From Channallabes apus (taxonomy: Eukaryota; Chordata; Actinopteri; Siluriformes; Clariidae), in the NCBI GenBank assembly GCA_030522415.1, contig CM060127.1:4425207-4489206 (forward strand): a DNA stretch of 64,000 bases, written 5' to 3'. This document shows positions 63,292-64,000 of this stretch, in pieces; the stretch's first letter is position 1, and each line of letters opens with the position of its first letter. The notes under the pieces are model-generated. The model saw only the letters and a list, made by a program, of their open reading frames with translations, searched no databases and was not told the DNA's origin. Made by a program: the position numbers and the translations under genes.

Positions 63292-64000
63292 GTCTCTCGC
63301 TCTCACGCAATAACTACATGCCATAAACATTTTCTGACTCCTCCCTATGATGGTCTAACACAGTGTGTAAGTTTGTACAGTTTAGAAAGCTCTCAGTGGA
63401 GTTATTTTTCACACAGTATAAATAAACACCCGGCAGGACGTGTTGTGACCTCAGAGCTGGTGTGAATTCACGCTCCATCAACACGTGTTCTGGAGTCTCA
63501 GCCCGCTAGTCCTCCAGTCTGGATCTCAGTTCAATCCAATTTCAAACCGCATTTAATAAAACAAAGCAAAAAAAAAAAAAACAATAGATAAATCATCTGT
63601 TACAGCTCTGTGCTTTCGCTTGGTTCCCCTCAAACAAAACAATCTGCACCACAAAAAAACACAGCCGATCCACTTACTGCAGTGATTTCATTCACGATTG
63701 GATCGCTTTCACCCAGACCCGGACACTCTCTGACCCAGACGCTCTCTGACCCCAGCATGACTCTCACCTGTTTAAAGAACTAGAGCAAGAAGAAGAAACA
63801 ACACCTGAGTTAATTTTAGACTGACTGTGTGTGTTTTAAAGAGCAGTTAGGCTCCAGCTGCCCCCTAGTGGTCAGTATAAGCAATTATCAGTACGGCTCA
63901 AGGTTCATGTGCAGGTCACATGACACGAAATTCCACTCGGCTGAGCTCATGACGCTTTTCAGATATGTCCCGAGGGTTACAGCGAGTCCACCCCTGAACA
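63292..64000. other. rnf19a intron beyond exon ending 63291
   Basis: No downstream exon of rnf19a is seen before the window ends. A CTCF-like motif on the minus strand (CCACTAGGGGGCAG, 63858-63871) matches the consensus at all 14 positions. Confidence 0.45.
63858..63871 (-). promoter_or_regulatory. CTCF-like core motif, minus orientation
   Basis: Read on the minus strand, CCACTAGGGGGCAG fits CCASYAGRKGGCRS at all 14 positions. Motif match only. Confidence 0.45.

Overview
The window is vertebrate nuclear DNA, almost certainly from a ray-finned fish. It has long AT-rich non-coding stretches, dense (CA)n, (GT)n, (TC)n and (TA)n microsatellites, Tc1-type and hAT-type DNA transposons, tRNA-derived SINEs, and split genes with GT..AG introns. 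The repeat set (Tc1 copies, hAT families with 'gggctgcacgata'-like ends, a SINE with a 'ctataccgctttatcc' tail) suggests an otophysan such as a catfish; that species guess is an inference and is not proven.

Four protein-coding genes lie on the + strand in one direction: znf706 (coding exons 14047-17768), a 14-3-3 gene in the ywhaz position (24603-30902), pabpc1 (37099-44967) and the 5' part of rnf19a (53175 to beyond the window end). All coding exon junctions were followed by eye and keep frame: 76 aa for znf706, 244 aa for the 14-3-3 protein, 635 aa for pabpc1, and about 522 codons of rnf19a. The order matches the human 8q22 block ZNF706-YWHAZ-PABPC1-(SNX31-ANKRD46)-RNF19A, but snx31 and ankrd46 are not seen between pabpc1 and rnf19a.

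The genes are unrelated housekeeping functions that share a neighbourhood, not an operon: a small zinc-finger protein, a phosphoserine-binding adaptor, the cytoplasmic poly(A)-binding protein, and a membrane-anchored RBR ubiquitin ligase. Visible regulatory sequence includes a CCAAT/GC-box cluster upstream of znf706; a CRE, a TATA box, a 5'TOP-like start and an A-rich 5'UTR tract at pabpc1; and a cluster of TCTCGCGAGA-like sites plus a YY1-like site upstream of rnf19a.

The most notable hidden structure is in pabpc1. Introns 4 and 6 each carry a 137-nt near-identical copy that folds as hairpin-hinge-hairpin-ACA, i.e. an H/ACA snoRNA. Its 5' pocket is complementary to a conserved 18S rRNA segment. 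Intron 13 holds a weaker box C/D snoRNA candidate. The rest of the non-coding DNA is largely mobile-element debris: two broken Tc1 copies near the two ends of the window, at least four hAT-type elements with 8-bp target duplications, a hAT MITE that is a deletion derivative of the element at 10.0-11.7 kb, a fold-back element in a ywhaz intron, and several SINEs.
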